A stretch of 49,633 nucleotides of DNA from Bacillota bacterium. GTDB taxonomy: Bacteria > Sysuimicrobiota > Sysuimicrobiia > Sysuimicrobiales > Segetimicrobiaceae. Position 1 is the first letter of the stretch. Each line of letters starts with the position of its first letter. Below, in pieces: positions 32,992 through 42,689 of the stretch. The DNA lies in the NCBI GenBank assembly GCA_021324975.1, contig JAJPIA010000035.1, forward strand, positions 1-49,633. The letters run 5' to 3'. The notes under the pieces are model-generated. The model had not been told where the DNA came from. It saw only the letters and a program-made list of their open reading frames with translations, and made no database searches. Made by a program: the position numbers and the translations under genes.

Positions 32992-33662
32992 GATTGCACG
33001 GCCGCCGGGGGGATCGTCACTGTCGCGACGCCGACCATGGCGTCACGCGTGACGAGCGCCGCGAGCTCGTCCTCGCTCAGGTGCTCGCTGTGTGCGGGCC
33101 GCTCAGGCAGCACGAGATAGCGTAGCTCGGCCGTGCTGTCCCACACGCGCACTTCCACATTGTCTGCGAGCTCGAGTCCGAACTCGCGGAGCACCCCGCG
33201 AGGATCGATCACCGCCCGCGAGCGGTAGGCCGCCGATTTGTACCACACGGGCGGCAGGCCCAGCACCGACCACGGGTAGCAGGAGCACAAGGTGCACACG
33301 ATGAGATTGTGGACGGCCGGCGTGTTCTCCACCACGCGCATGTGCTCGCCCTGGGTGCCGCCGTATCCAAGTTCCGCGATTGCCGCCGTGCCGTCTGTGA
33401 GGAGGCGCTTCTTGTACGCGGAGTCTACCCACGCCCGCGCGACAACGCGGGCGCCGTTGCGGGGTCCGATCTTGTGCTCGTACATGTCCACCAGGGCATC
33501 CAGCCCGGCCGGATCCACGAGCCCTTTGTCGACCAACAGCGACTCGAGGGCTTTCACCCGGAGGGCGAGGTCCGAGGGCACCGCCTGATGCTCGTGGCCG
33601 CCGTGGTGGTCGTGCGCCCCGTGGTGCTCAGCGTGGTGATGAGCCGGCTGATGGTCATTCAT
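32988..33662 (-). CDS. nthA: Nitrile hydratase subunit alpha, cobalt type, with His-rich N-terminus
   Basis: The 224-residue product from ATG at 33662, with GGAG eight bases upstream, carries the metal-binding site [10 protein letters not shown] (Cys123, Cys126, Cys128). The Thr at the second position indicates a low-spin cobalt enzyme. Iron types have Ser there. Two of these cysteines are normally oxidised to sulfinic and sulfenic acid. The body includes [20 protein letters not shown] and [13 protein letters not shown]. Eleven of the first 26 residues are His, an extension that could bind or buffer cobalt. The enzyme hydrates nitriles to amides. No amidase gene is present in the window. The gene heads an alpha-beta-accessory-OsmC operon. 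Confidence 0.96.
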   Translation of the reverse strand: MNDHQPAHHHAEHHGAHDHHGGHEHQAVPSDLALRVKALESLLVDKGLVDPAGLDALVDMYEHKIGPRNGARVVARAWVDSAYKKRLLTDGTAAIAELGYGGTQGEHMRVVENTPAVHNLIVCTLCSCYPWSVLGLPPVWYKSAAYRSRAVIDPRGVLREFGLELADNVEVRVWDSTAELRYLVLPERPAHSEHLSEDELAALVTRDAMVGVATVTIPPAAVQS

Positions 33663-33702
33663 GCGAACGCTCCGACGCTCGTGACGCATATCGACGGATG
33701 AC

Positions 33703-33953
33703 ATGATCTCGACCGAGCTGGCGGCCCTGCGGTATCGTTTGGCAGTACCCGAGCCCTCTCCTGCTCGCGCAGCGCCCGGGTTCGCGCGGATCAGGTTGCA
33801 GCAACTCAATCGCGGGCCTCTGCCCAAACCTCTGCGGCTTCGCGGCGATGTCGTGGACCTGCTGCTTGAAGAACGACAAAGCTACCGGTGATCGCCTACG
33901 TCGATGCTTCGGTCTTGCTGAGAGTAGCCCTCGGTCAGCCGAACCTCCTCCTG
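33703..33953 (+). pseudogene. Relic of a VapBC-type toxin-antitoxin pair
   Basis: A 62-codon frame (33703-33891) ends in an antitoxin-like tail, [20 protein letters not shown]. Its stop overlaps the GTG at 33888. That GTG begins VIAYVDASVLLRVALGQPNL, the N-terminus of a PIN-domain VapC with its first catalytic Asp. After about 21 codons the similarity stops where the convergent SRPBCC gene ends at 33958. The rest of the about 130-residue toxin is absent. The antitoxin's DNA-binding part is also not recognisable. The pair is therefore most likely a truncated remnant. Confidence 0.6.
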
Positions 33954-33957
33954 CGCG

Positions 33958-34527
33958 TCAACGCTTCGGCGCGCTGGACGGCGAACTGGGGGGCTCAACG
34001 CCGAGTTGCTTGGCGTACTCGGCGATTAATCGCTGCCAGCCGCCGAAGGTCATGGCCTCCGCACCGGCGATGCGTCCAATCGGCTCACCCGCGAGGAGCC
34101 GCTCAAGGACGTCGAAGCAGATGTGCCACCCCGCGGCGCCCCACGAGACGAAGCGGCGATGGATGTTGTGCCAGAGCGTGAGTCGCGTGCCGCTGCCGAG
34201 CGGCTCGAGCTCCCAGCGAAGGTCGCCGCCACCCCAGGTGTACTCGAGCAGCCTCGGCGCTTCGGCCCGCTTCACCGTGGTCTCGGAGACCTGCGGCGTC
34301 GGCGTCCCGACCGTCGACAACTTCACCGTGGCACCGACCGTATCCAGGCTCCCGTCGGCGTCGAAGGGCGCCCACTCGCGCAAATGCGCAGGGTCGGTGA
34401 GTGCGCGCCAGACCGTTTCCGGTGCGTGGCGCAATTCTCTGACGAGAACGAGCGTCCAGTCGTCTCCGGCCTTTCGTACCTCGGCCCCGCGGGCCGGACC
34501 CGGCGCGTACTGCGTGCGAGCGCTCAT
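33958..34527 (-). CDS. SRPBCC/AHSA1-like (START-fold) domain protein
   Basis: The 189-residue product starts at the ATG at 34527, seven bases after AGAGGAG. It has the AHSA1/CalC pattern LVLVRELRHAPETVWRALTD, HLREWAPFDADGSLDTVG, LEYTWGGGDLRWELEPLGSG and LTLWHNIHRRFVSWGAAGWH, ending MTFGGWQRLIAEYAKQLG. Such proteins bind hydrophobic ligands. With the VOC and ArsR genes upstream it forms a common three-gene cassette (ArsR-VOC-SRPBCC). The VOC gene ends 156 bases upstream. Its ligand is unknown. Confidence 0.88.
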   Translation of the reverse strand: MSARTQYAPGPARGAEVRKAGDDWTLVLVRELRHAPETVWRALTDPAHLREWAPFDADGSLDTVGATVKLSTVGTPTPQVSETTVKRAEAPRLLEYTWGGGDLRWELEPLGSGTRLTLWHNIHRRFVSWGAAGWHICFDVLERLLAGEPIGRIAGAEAMTFGGWQRLIAEYAKQLGVEPPSSPSSAPKR

Positions 34528-34683
34528 CTGTCTTCTCCTCTTCCCCCTGCCGCCGCGGATACGGCGCGCCATCAGCCCGCGACCGTGCACACGATGGTTG
34601 AAAGCTTGGCCTCGACCGCATCATCCAGCGCGGCGAGATCCGCCGGGTACCGATCGCGATCGGTCATCTACCCGTTCGCCCGC

Positions 34684-35073
34684 TCAATAGCGTAGCTGGA
34701 CGAGCTGAACGAGATTGCCGCAGGTGTCGTTCAGCATCGCAATGGTCGAACCGGTTACATCGGTGGGCGGCATCTTGAACTCGGCGCCGCGGGCCTTGAT
34801 CCGCTCGTAGTCGCCCTTGATGTCGTCGGTGTAGAACATGAGCGCGGGCTGGCCCTGTTGAAAGATGGCCTGTTGATACGCTTTGGCCGCGGGGTTGTTG
34901 TTCAGCGCCAGCTGCAGCTGACTGCCGTCCGGCTCCTCGGGCGAAGCCACGGTCAGCCAGCGAAATGAGCCCTGACTGAAATCGGCCTTCTTGGCAAAGC
35001 CCAACACCTCGGTATAGAAGCGCAGGGCCTTGTCCTGGTCGTCCACGTATACGCTCGTCAACTTGATCTTCAT
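34684..35073 (-). CDS. VOC superfamily (glyoxalase/bleomycin resistance-like) protein
   Basis: The product from ATG at 35073, preceded by AAGGAGG, has 129 residues with two beta-alpha-beta-beta-beta modules. The first starts IKLTSVYVDDQDKALRFYTE and VLGF. The second has LMFYTDDIKGDYERIKARGA and MLNDTCGNLVQLVQL. The usual metal ligands of glyoxalase I are not clearly all present, so the enzyme reaction is open. It lies 14 bases after the arsR gene in one operon. Confidence 0.9.
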   Translation of the reverse strand: MKIKLTSVYVDDQDKALRFYTEVLGFAKKADFSQGSFRWLTVASPEEPDGSQLQLALNNNPAAKAYQQAIFQQGQPALMFYTDDIKGDYERIKARGAEFKMPPTDVTGSTIAMLNDTCGNLVQLVQLRY

Positions 35074-35087
35074 GTGGCCCTCCTTGG

Positions 35088-35453
35088 TCACGTTTCGCGG
35101 TTTGGACTGCGCCGCTTTCTCGGTGTCTTGCCTTGTGGTGATGTTGACTGATCCATGCGGTCGAGGTGGCGTTCGAGCGCATCGACGTGCGTGGACCAGT
35201 ACCGGCGGAACGGCGCCAGCCAGTCATACACCTCCCGAAGTGATTCCGGCTTCAGTCGGTAGAGCCGGCGCTGGGCGTCGACCGTGGATTCGACGAAACC
35301 CGCTTCGCGCAGCACTCGCAGGTGCTTGGACACGGTCGGCTGTGGCAGCCGGAGCTGACGCTCGATCTCCCCCACCGACCGCTGCGAGGAGACCAGGAGG
35401 CTCAAGATCGCCCGGCGATTCGGCTCCGCAATGATTTCGAAGGCAGATTCCAT
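35088..35453 (-). CDS. ArsR-family transcriptional regulator
   Basis: The 121-residue product from ATG at 35453 shows the winged helix EIIAEPNRRAILSLLVSSQR, the recognition helix LPQPTVSKHLRVLREAGFVE and the wing STVDAQRRLYRLKPESLREV. It has no Cys pair of the metal-sensing ArsR or CadC type. The ATG coincides with the predicted transcription start of the promoter at 35460-35489, so the mRNA looks leaderless. It probably represses its own operon with the VOC and SRPBCC genes. Confidence 0.92.
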   Translation of the reverse strand: MESAFEIIAEPNRRAILSLLVSSQRSVGEIERQLRLPQPTVSKHLRVLREAGFVESTVDAQRRLYRLKPESLREVYDWLAPFRRYWSTHVDALERHLDRMDQSTSPQGKTPRKRRSPNRET

Positions 35454-35459
35454 GGCCCG

Positions 35460-35489
35460 AGCATACTCCAGAACGTATATACTTGTCAA
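35460..35489 (-). promoter_or_regulatory. Promoter and likely operator of the arsR operon
   Basis: A perfect TTGACA (35489-35484) lies 18 bases before TATGCT (35465-35460). The spacer holds the palindrome GTATATAC, a plausible ArsR operator. The -10 box ends six bases before the ATG, so transcription would begin at or next to the start codon. Confidence 0.8.
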
Positions 35490-35495
35490 GGCATA

Positions 35496-36629
35496 TTATC
35501 TGTCGCGCGGCAGCGTGGCGAGGAATCGGTCGATCTCCGCCTCGGTGTTGTAGAAGTGGGGCGAGACGCGAACCGCGCCTTCCCGCAGGCTCGTCACGAT
35601 CCGGGCCTCCCGCAGGCGCGCGTGGAGGTCCGCCGAGGCGTGGCGGGCGCTCACGAAGGTCACGGCCCCGGACTTTTCGGACGGTCCGCGCGGGGAGCGC
35701 AGCCGGTACCCGCGTGCGGCGAGCCCCTCGCAGAGCCGATCGGTCAGCGCGACCACGCGCGCGGCGACTGCGTCAAGGCCGACCGTGTGGAACAGGTCGA
35801 GCGAGGCGCTGAGCCCGAACACCCCAGCGAAATTGGGCGCACTCGCCTCGAACTTCTCTGCGGTCGGGCGGAAAGTGAGGTTGTAGTGAGTGTAGTGGTC
35901 TGGATCTTGCTCCACCGAGTGGTGCCCGACCTCCGCGGGCCACACCACGCGTTGGACGTCTCGGCGCAGGTACAGGAACCCGAGCCCGAGCGGGCCCAGC
36001 AGCCACTTGTGGCCGCCGGACGCCAGGAAGTCGACCGGCGTGGCGGACACGTCGAGCGGCACGGCGCCGAGACCTTGAATCCCGTCGACGCAGAGGTAGA
36101 TGCCGCGACCGCGACAGTAGGCGCCGAGGCGGTCGAGATCCACGCGAAACCCGTTGGAGAACTGAACGAAGCTCACGGCGACGAGGCGGGTATGCGCGTC
36201 GCAGGCGGCGATCAGGTCGTCCACCACCACCCGGCCGTCGCGGGCGGGTACGAAGTACGTCTCGACGCCGTAGCGCGCCTTGAGGTTGAGCCAGGGGTAG
36301 ACGTTCGCAGGAAACTCGATGTTGTCGGTGACGACGCGGTCGCCCTCACGCCACGGCAGCCCGGCGGCCACCGCGCTCAGGCCTTCCGCGGTGTTGCGGG
36401 TCAGGGCGATTTCCTGCGGTGAGGCGCCGATGAGCCGCGCGATCTTCTCCTTGAGGACGTCGACGGCCGCGGCGAGGCGCTGTGCGCCGACCGATCCCTC
36501 GCCCTGCAGAGCCAGCGCTTCGGCGGCGGCCTGCCGGACCGACAGCGAAAGCGGCCCGAGCGCGCTGTGGTCGAGGTAGGTCAGCTCGCTGAGGATCGGA
36601 AACTGCGAGCGGATCTTGGCGAGGTCCAT
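35496..36629 (-). CDS. Class V PLP aminotransferase (cysteine desulfurase/isopenicillin N epimerase-like)
   Basis: The 377-residue fold-type I enzyme has YLDHSALGPLS, LTRNTAEGLSAVAAG, the PLP aspartate in YLCVDGIQGLGAVPLDV and Lys208 in LASGGHKWLLGPLGLGF as the Schiff-base lysine. The C-terminal part, with RESlike SLREGAVRVSPHFYNTEAEI, follows the SufS/CsdA/Kynureninase-like branch of class V. The conserved catalytic Cys loop of SufS desulfurases is not evident, so it is not assigned as SufS. No iron-sulfur or thiamine genes are nearby. It lies seven bases from the arsR promoter, on the same strand. Confidence 0.85.
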   Translation of the reverse strand: MDLAKIRSQFPILSELTYLDHSALGPLSLSVRQAAAEALALQGEGSVGAQRLAAAVDVLKEKIARLIGASPQEIALTRNTAEGLSAVAAGLPWREGDRVVTDNIEFPANVYPWLNLKARYGVETYFVPARDGRVVVDDLIAACDAHTRLVAVSFVQFSNGFRVDLDRLGAYCRGRGIYLCVDGIQGLGAVPLDVSATPVDFLASGGHKWLLGPLGLGFLYLRRDVQRVVWPAEVGHHSVEQDPDHYTHYNLTFRPTAEKFEASAPNFAGVFGLSASLDLFHTVGLDAVAARVVALTDRLCEGLAARGYRLRSPRGPSEKSGAVTFVSARHASADLHARLREARIVTSLREGAVRVSPHFYNTEAEIDRFLATLPRDR

Positions 36630-36926
36630 GGCGGCGGCGCCTCCGTGAACGTCTCAGTAAAGCGGTGGTGCGTCGAGGTCGAAATACACCCAGTAGGGCC
36701 AAAACGCCGGAAACGTGTAGAACGGCTGCAGGAACCGCGTGTGACGCGCCCATCCCCGCCTCCCTCCGTGGTGCGCGCCGCAGGACCGTGACGTCGGAGA
36801 TACAGTCGCACCCCTTCGGGGTTCTCCAGCAGTGTTCGCGAGATCCCCCCAGGGGGTTCCGGCCCTGGTCCGGTACGCACGCGTAATTCGCCATGGCCAG
36901 GCGCTGGCGCGCGCGGATGGGTACTT
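36630..36926. other. Gap with an aromatic-rich open stretch but no clear gene
   Basis: This lies between the class V aminotransferase and the hydrolase. On the minus strand 36752-36654 reads as an aromatic-rich peptide end (RFLQPFYTFPAFWPYWVY then FDLDAPPLY and a stop). No start codon with a ribosome site lies upstream in its frame. It may be the tail of a decayed gene. Other frames here are not protein-like. Confidence 0.4.
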
Positions 36927-37859
36927 CTACGGAGAACCGCGCTCGAGTCTTATGGGCTCGAACGCAGGCGGCATCGGACCGCCGGTCAGGAACGCTCGAA
37001 TCGCGTCGGCGCATAGTCGCGCGTCGCCGACCGGCCAGGGATGCGTCCGTCCTTGCACAGCGTACGCTCTCGCATTGCGAAGTGCGTGAAAAAGGTCCCC
37101 GGCAGAGTCCTTCACCACTCGCGGCTCCTTCTCGCCAACGGCGATCAGAACGGGAATCTCGACCCGGTGGAGCTCCGGTGGAATACGAAACGCCTGGTTC
37201 TCTGACACGATGCGCGCAAGTGCCCCCGGAGAGAACATGCGAACGTCTGCGGCGAAATCTTCGAGATGCTCGGGTGGCACGCCGATGGCGTGCGCCTGCG
37301 CCCGGACAAGCCGGGCGACCGTTCGCAATGGAACATACAGGCCCGCAAGCGCTTTGAGGAGACGCCGGGATCGGAGCCCTGGAATCGGCAGGGAGCGCAC
37401 GGTGCAACCCGTGACGAAGGCGCTTGCCACGACGTCCGGCGCGCTCGCAGTCAGTTGGACGGCGACCTGCGCACCGAGGGAAAGACCAACGACGTGGACG
37501 TTACGCCCCACGCGTTTCCTGATCACCTCGGCGACCATCCTCGCGGCAAACTCGATCGTGAATGGCCCTACGTTAGCGCTCTGTCCGTGGTCGGGGAGAT
37601 CGACGAGAAGTGAACGATACTCGGGGAGCAATTCGGCCACCGCTCGCCATGACCAGCCGCTGAGGCCGCCGCCCGGCAGAAAGGCGATGGTTCCGCGGCT
37701 TGCCGACGTGACGTGCAGGTCTTCGCCAAACAGCGCTGCGGTCGGCACGCGTGTTTTTTCGTCCGCCCACCGGCTGTTTCCCACGCGGAGTTGCCGACCC
37801 TGCGCGGCTTCCAGCGCTGCGTGTGGTCGGCGCGAGCCAGCTTCGCCTCGAACCGACAC
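36927..37859 (-). CDS. Alpha/beta-hydrolase fold protein
   Basis: The frame has up to 310 residues. The recognisable fold begins near residue 53 with RGTIAFLPGGGLSGWSWRAV, an oxyanion-type loop. The rest contains LLVDLPDHGQSA, the nucleophile elbow VHVVGLSLGAQVAVQL (Ser of GLSLG), IPVLIAVGEKEPRVVKDSAG for the acid and VQGRTHPWPVG for the His. The first about 40 residues look non-family, so translation probably starts at an internal Val (GTG) codon. The substrate is unknown, and ester or lactone hydrolysis is most likely. A tRNA gene follows on the same strand. Confidence 0.85.
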   Translation of the reverse strand: MSVRGEAGSRRPHAALEAAQGRQLRVGNSRWADEKTRVPTAALFGEDLHVTSASRGTIAFLPGGGLSGWSWRAVAELLPEYRSLLVDLPDHGQSANVGPFTIEFAARMVAEVIRKRVGRNVHVVGLSLGAQVAVQLTASAPDVVASAFVTGCTVRSLPIPGLRSRRLLKALAGLYVPLRTVARLVRAQAHAIGVPPEHLEDFAADVRMFSPGALARIVSENQAFRIPPELHRVEIPVLIAVGEKEPRVVKDSAGDLFHALRNARAYAVQGRTHPWPVGDARLCADAIRAFLTGGPMPPAFEPIRLERGSP

Positions 37860-37972
37860 GCGGTGATATCGGGCGGCCCTACTACATCGCCCGATCGTCG
37901 CTCAATGCTCTCGCGCTACTGGAAACGCCGTCCGACAACGGCCAGGTGTGCATCGGTTCGAATTCTTGAGGG

Positions 37973-38047
37973 TGGTGGAGCTGGAGGGAATTGAACCCTC
38001 GACCTCCTCTACGCCAAAGAGGCGCTCTCCCGCTGAGCTACAGCCCC
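37973..38047 (-). tRNA. tRNA-Ala(GGC) with encoded CCA
   Basis: The minus strand folds into a complete cloverleaf. The acceptor stem GGGGCTG/CAGCTCC includes the G3:U70 wobble that identifies tRNA-Ala. The D arm is GCTC/GAGC, the anticodon stem CCTCT/AGAGG with loop TTGGCGT (anticodon GGC), and the T arm GAGGG/CCCTC with loop TTCAATT. Discriminator A is followed by CCA in the DNA. The alanyl-tRNA synthetase that charges it is encoded at 5236-7953. Confidence 0.98.
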
Positions 38048-38074
38048 ACGCACGTACAGACGCGGAACGCTCGT

Positions 38075-38103
38075 ATTATAGCGACAAGGGACACGCAGGT
38101 CCA
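38075..38103 (-). promoter_or_regulatory. Promoter of the tRNA-Ala gene
   Basis: A consensus TATAAT (38080-38075) lies 17 bases after TGGACC (38103-38098, four of six matches to TTGACA). Transcription would begin about 20 bases before the tRNA 5' end. Confidence 0.8.
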
Positions 38104-38113
38104 TAGGCCCGAT

Positions 38114-38451
38114 CTAGCGCTCCACGATGGGCGCATCGCCCCACAGCCGCTCGAGGTTGTAAAAGGCCCGCTCCCGCGGATCGAAGATGTGGACGACCAC
38201 GTCGCCGAAGTCGAGCAGCACCCACCGGGCGTCGCGCCGCCCCTCCGCGCGGTGCGCGTGCTCCCCGGACGCTTCCAACGCCTCCTCGACGGCTTCCATA
38301 ATCGCCTTGATCTGGACCCGGTTGCTGCCGCTCCCGATCACGAAAAAGTCGGTGACGGGACTGTGCTCCTGCAGATCCAGGACGAGAACGTCGCCCGCCT
38401 GCTTGGACTCCGCGGCGGCCGCCGCCAGCAGCGCCTTTCGCCGTGCCTCCA

Positions 38452-38452
<1 letters not shown>
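38114..38452 (-). CDS. rsfS: Ribosomal silencing factor RsfS
   Basis: The 112-residue protein begins at a GTG overlapping the nadD stop (TAGTG), nine bases after GGGAGG. It has the RsfS/Iojap pattern GDVLVLDLQEHSPVTDFFVI, GSGSNRVQIKAIMEAVEEAL and WVLLDFGDVVVHIFDPRERA with the FYNLERLWGDAP tail. RsfS binds ribosomal protein uL14 and blocks subunit joining in starved cells. The nadD-rsfS order is common. Confidence 0.94.
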
Positions 38453-40524
<2,072 letters not shown>

Positions 40525-40525
40525 G

Positions 40526-40849
40526 CTAGCCCTCCTGCCCGGCCGTGACGCGCTCGATCCGCAGCCGGCTCCGGGGCTGCCGGTGCCCGACCCGCCGCCG
40601 GTAGTGTTTCTTCGGCCGGAACTTCCCGACGAGCAGCTTGCGGGTTCGGAAGTGGCCGAGCACGGTCGCGACCACGCCGGCGCCCGAGACCTCGGGTGCG
40701 CCGCAGGTCACGGTGTCGCCGTCCACGACCATCAAAACGCGGCCCAGCGACACCTCCGCGCCCGGATCGCCCGCGACGCGGTCCAGCTCCACCACCTGCC
40801 CGGTCTCGACCCGCAACTGCTTGCCGCCGACTTCGATCACCGCGTACAT
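40526..40849 (-). CDS. rplU: Large ribosomal subunit protein bL21
   Basis: The 107-residue protein starts [20 protein letters not shown] and contains [20 protein letters not shown] and RRRVGHRQP, all bL21 marks. No ysxB/prp gene lies between it and rpmA. In Bacillota that protease gene accompanies an extended L27, and here L27 has no extension, which is consistent. A good promoter precedes it. Confidence 0.97.
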   Translation of the reverse strand: MYAVIEVGGKQLRVETGQVVELDRVAGDPGAEVSLGRVLMVVDGDTVTCGAPEVSGAGVVATVLGHFRTRKLLVGKFRPKKHYRRRVGHRQPRSRLRIERVTAGQEG

Positions 40850-40882
40850 ACCGCGCCCCCACCCTCTTATTACGACCCGGAA

Positions 40883-40911
40883 ATCGTAGCATGCGACCCC
40901 GGGGGTGTCAA
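40883..40911 (-). promoter_or_regulatory. Promoter of rplU-rpmA
   Basis: TTGACA (40911-40906) and TACGAT (40888-40883) are separated by 17 bases on the minus strand. The -35 box overlaps the rng stop codon. The transcript would start about 27 bases before the rplU ATG. Confidence 0.85.
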
Positions 40912-42656
40912 CGACCCGGCGTGCGCCCCGCGCCGGCCGGATTGGCCGGCGCGTGCGGCCCGGCGCCCCGCGCGACCCGTCGTCCCGGCCCGGACGTGAT
41001 GAGACGCCACAGGCGGCCGAGCCATCCGGACGGCAGCGCCTCGGAGCCTCCCGCGCCCACGATCCCGTGCTCCCGCACCTCGTCCTCGGGCAGGTCCAGC
41101 CCCTCGCCGTGGATCGGATCCAGCCAGAGGACCTGCGCGGCCTTCGCCGCCTGTCCGTTGGTAGCGGCCCGCTCCGCAGCCGCCAGGTCGTCGCCCTGGG
41201 CCACGACGATCCGGTCGAGGTGCATGCCCGGCCGCGCGCGCACGGCGATTGTCTTGCCGCGATCGTCGCTCAACGCCTGCAGCCACTCCGCGTGCTCCTC
41301 CATGATGCGGGCCACCTCGGGGTGCACATACCCGACCAGCGCCCGGCCGCGGGCGGTCGCCGCCGCGCGCCGCAGCTCGCGCCCGGCGCGCACCGCCGCG
41401 CTCTCCGGCGACAGAACGCGTCCGCGCCCCTCGCAGTACGGGCACGGCATCCGCATCAGCTCTTCCAAATCTTGGTAGACGCGCTTGCGCGTGATCTCGA
41501 CGAGGCCGAGCTGCGTGAGATCGATGACGTGCATCTTGGTGCGGTCCGCGCGGACGGCGTCGTGGAGCGCGGCCAGCACCCGGCGCCGGTGCTTCTCTGT
41601 CTCCATGTCGATGAAGTCGACGAGGATGATGCCGCCGATGTCGCGGAGGCGGATCTGACGCGCGATCTCGTCCGCCGCCTCGAGGTTCGTGCGCAGGATC
41701 GTGCTCGCGAGGTCCGTCTTGCCCACGTACTTGCCGGTGTTGACGTCGATGACGGTCGCGGCCTCCGTCCGGTCGAAGACGAGGTACCCGCCGCTCCGCA
41801 GCCACACCTTGCGGTGCAGCGCGCGCTCGATCTCCCGCTCCACGCCGTACGCGTCGAAGATCGGTTCCGGTCCCCGGTGGAGCTGCACCCGGTCGCGCAG
41901 CTCCCCCCCGAACGCGCCGACAAGGTCCTGGACCCGCTCGTACTCCTCCGCGGAGTCCAGGATGAAGCGGTCCACGTCGCCGGTGAACAGGTCCCGCACC
42001 ACCCGCTGGATCAGCCCGAGATCCTGATAGAGCACGGCGGGCGCGCGGCTCGTCGCGGCGGCGTCCGTGATCTTGGCCCACACCCGTTCGAGGAAGCGCA
42101 CATCGTCGCCGAGGTCGTGTTCCGCCACGCCTTCCGCCGCCGTCCGTACGATCAGGCCCATGCCGTCCGGGCGCAACCGCTCCGCCGCGGCGCGGAGGCG
42201 CTTGCGCTCCGGTTCGCTGTCGATGCGGCGGCTGACCCCGACCCCGGTCACGGTCGGCATCAGGACCACGTGGTGCCCGGGCAGCGCGACGTACGTCGTG
42301 GCGCGGGCGCCCTTGGTCCCCCGCGGCTCCTTGGTCACCTGCACGAGGATCTCCTGACCCACGCGCAGCCGGTCCGCGATCGTACCGCGGCCGATGCGGT
42401 CCTCGAGCTCGTCGCCGGTTTCGGGCTCGATCCGGCTCGACCGGATATCCGTGACGTGCAAAAACGCGTTGCGCTCCAGGCCGATGTCGACGAACGCCGC
42501 CTCCATCCCCGGGAGCACGCTGGCGACCCGCCCCTTGTACACGTTGCCCGCGAGCGGCTGGCTGCGCTCGAGGAAAATGCCCGTCAGGCGGCCGTCCTCC
42601 AGCACAGCGACGCGCGCCTCGAACGGGTCCACGTTAGCGAGAATGTCCTTCCCCAT
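40908..42656 (-). CDS. rng: Ribonuclease G/E family endoribonuclease
   Basis: The 582-residue product from ATG at 42656, with AAAGGAG ten bases upstream, has an S1 domain ([20 protein letters not shown], then LERNAFLHV). The RNase E/G catalytic core carries the metal-binding aspartates in [10 protein letters not shown] (about 302) and ILVDFIDME (about 345). The zinc-link CPYCEGRG is near 405. It lacks the long scaffold tail of RNase E, so it is RNase G-like, and processes rRNA and decays mRNA. It sits between rodA and rplU. Confidence 0.95.
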   Translation of the reverse strand: MGKDILANVDPFEARVAVLEDGRLTGIFLERSQPLAGNVYKGRVASVLPGMEAAFVDIGLERNAFLHVTDIRSSRIEPETGDELEDRIGRGTIADRLRVGQEILVQVTKEPRGTKGARATTYVALPGHHVVLMPTVTGVGVSRRIDSEPERKRLRAAAERLRPDGMGLIVRTAAEGVAEHDLGDDVRFLERVWAKITDAAATSRAPAVLYQDLGLIQRVVRDLFTGDVDRFILDSAEEYERVQDLVGAFGGELRDRVQLHRGPEPIFDAYGVEREIERALHRKVWLRSGGYLVFDRTEAATVIDVNTGKYVGKTDLASTILRTNLEAADEIARQIRLRDIGGIILVDFIDMETEKHRRRVLAALHDAVRADRTKMHVIDLTQLGLVEITRKRVYQDLEELMRMPCPYCEGRGRVLSPESAAVRAGRELRRAAATARGRALVGYVHPEVARIMEEHAEWLQALSDDRGKTIAVRARPGMHLDRIVVAQGDDLAAAERAATNGQAAKAAQVLWLDPIHGEGLDLPEDEVREHGIVGAGGSEALPSGWLGRLWRLITSGPGRRVARGAGPHAPANPAGAGRTPGR

Positions 42657-42689
42657 CGTCTCCAAACTCCTTTGCGGGGCGGCGGGCCG

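Noticed and set aside
33720-33830. TPP-riboswitch-like string AACCTGATCC on the minus strand upstream of the nitrile hydratase operon
   Set aside because: The 5' half of the THI box and the conserved pairing are missing. The string is explained by the plus-strand antitoxin relic.
37751-37969. Plus-strand frame of about 70 codons next to tRNA-Ala
   Set aside because: It overlaps the N-terminus of the hydrolase, has no ribosome site and only a short protein-like tail.
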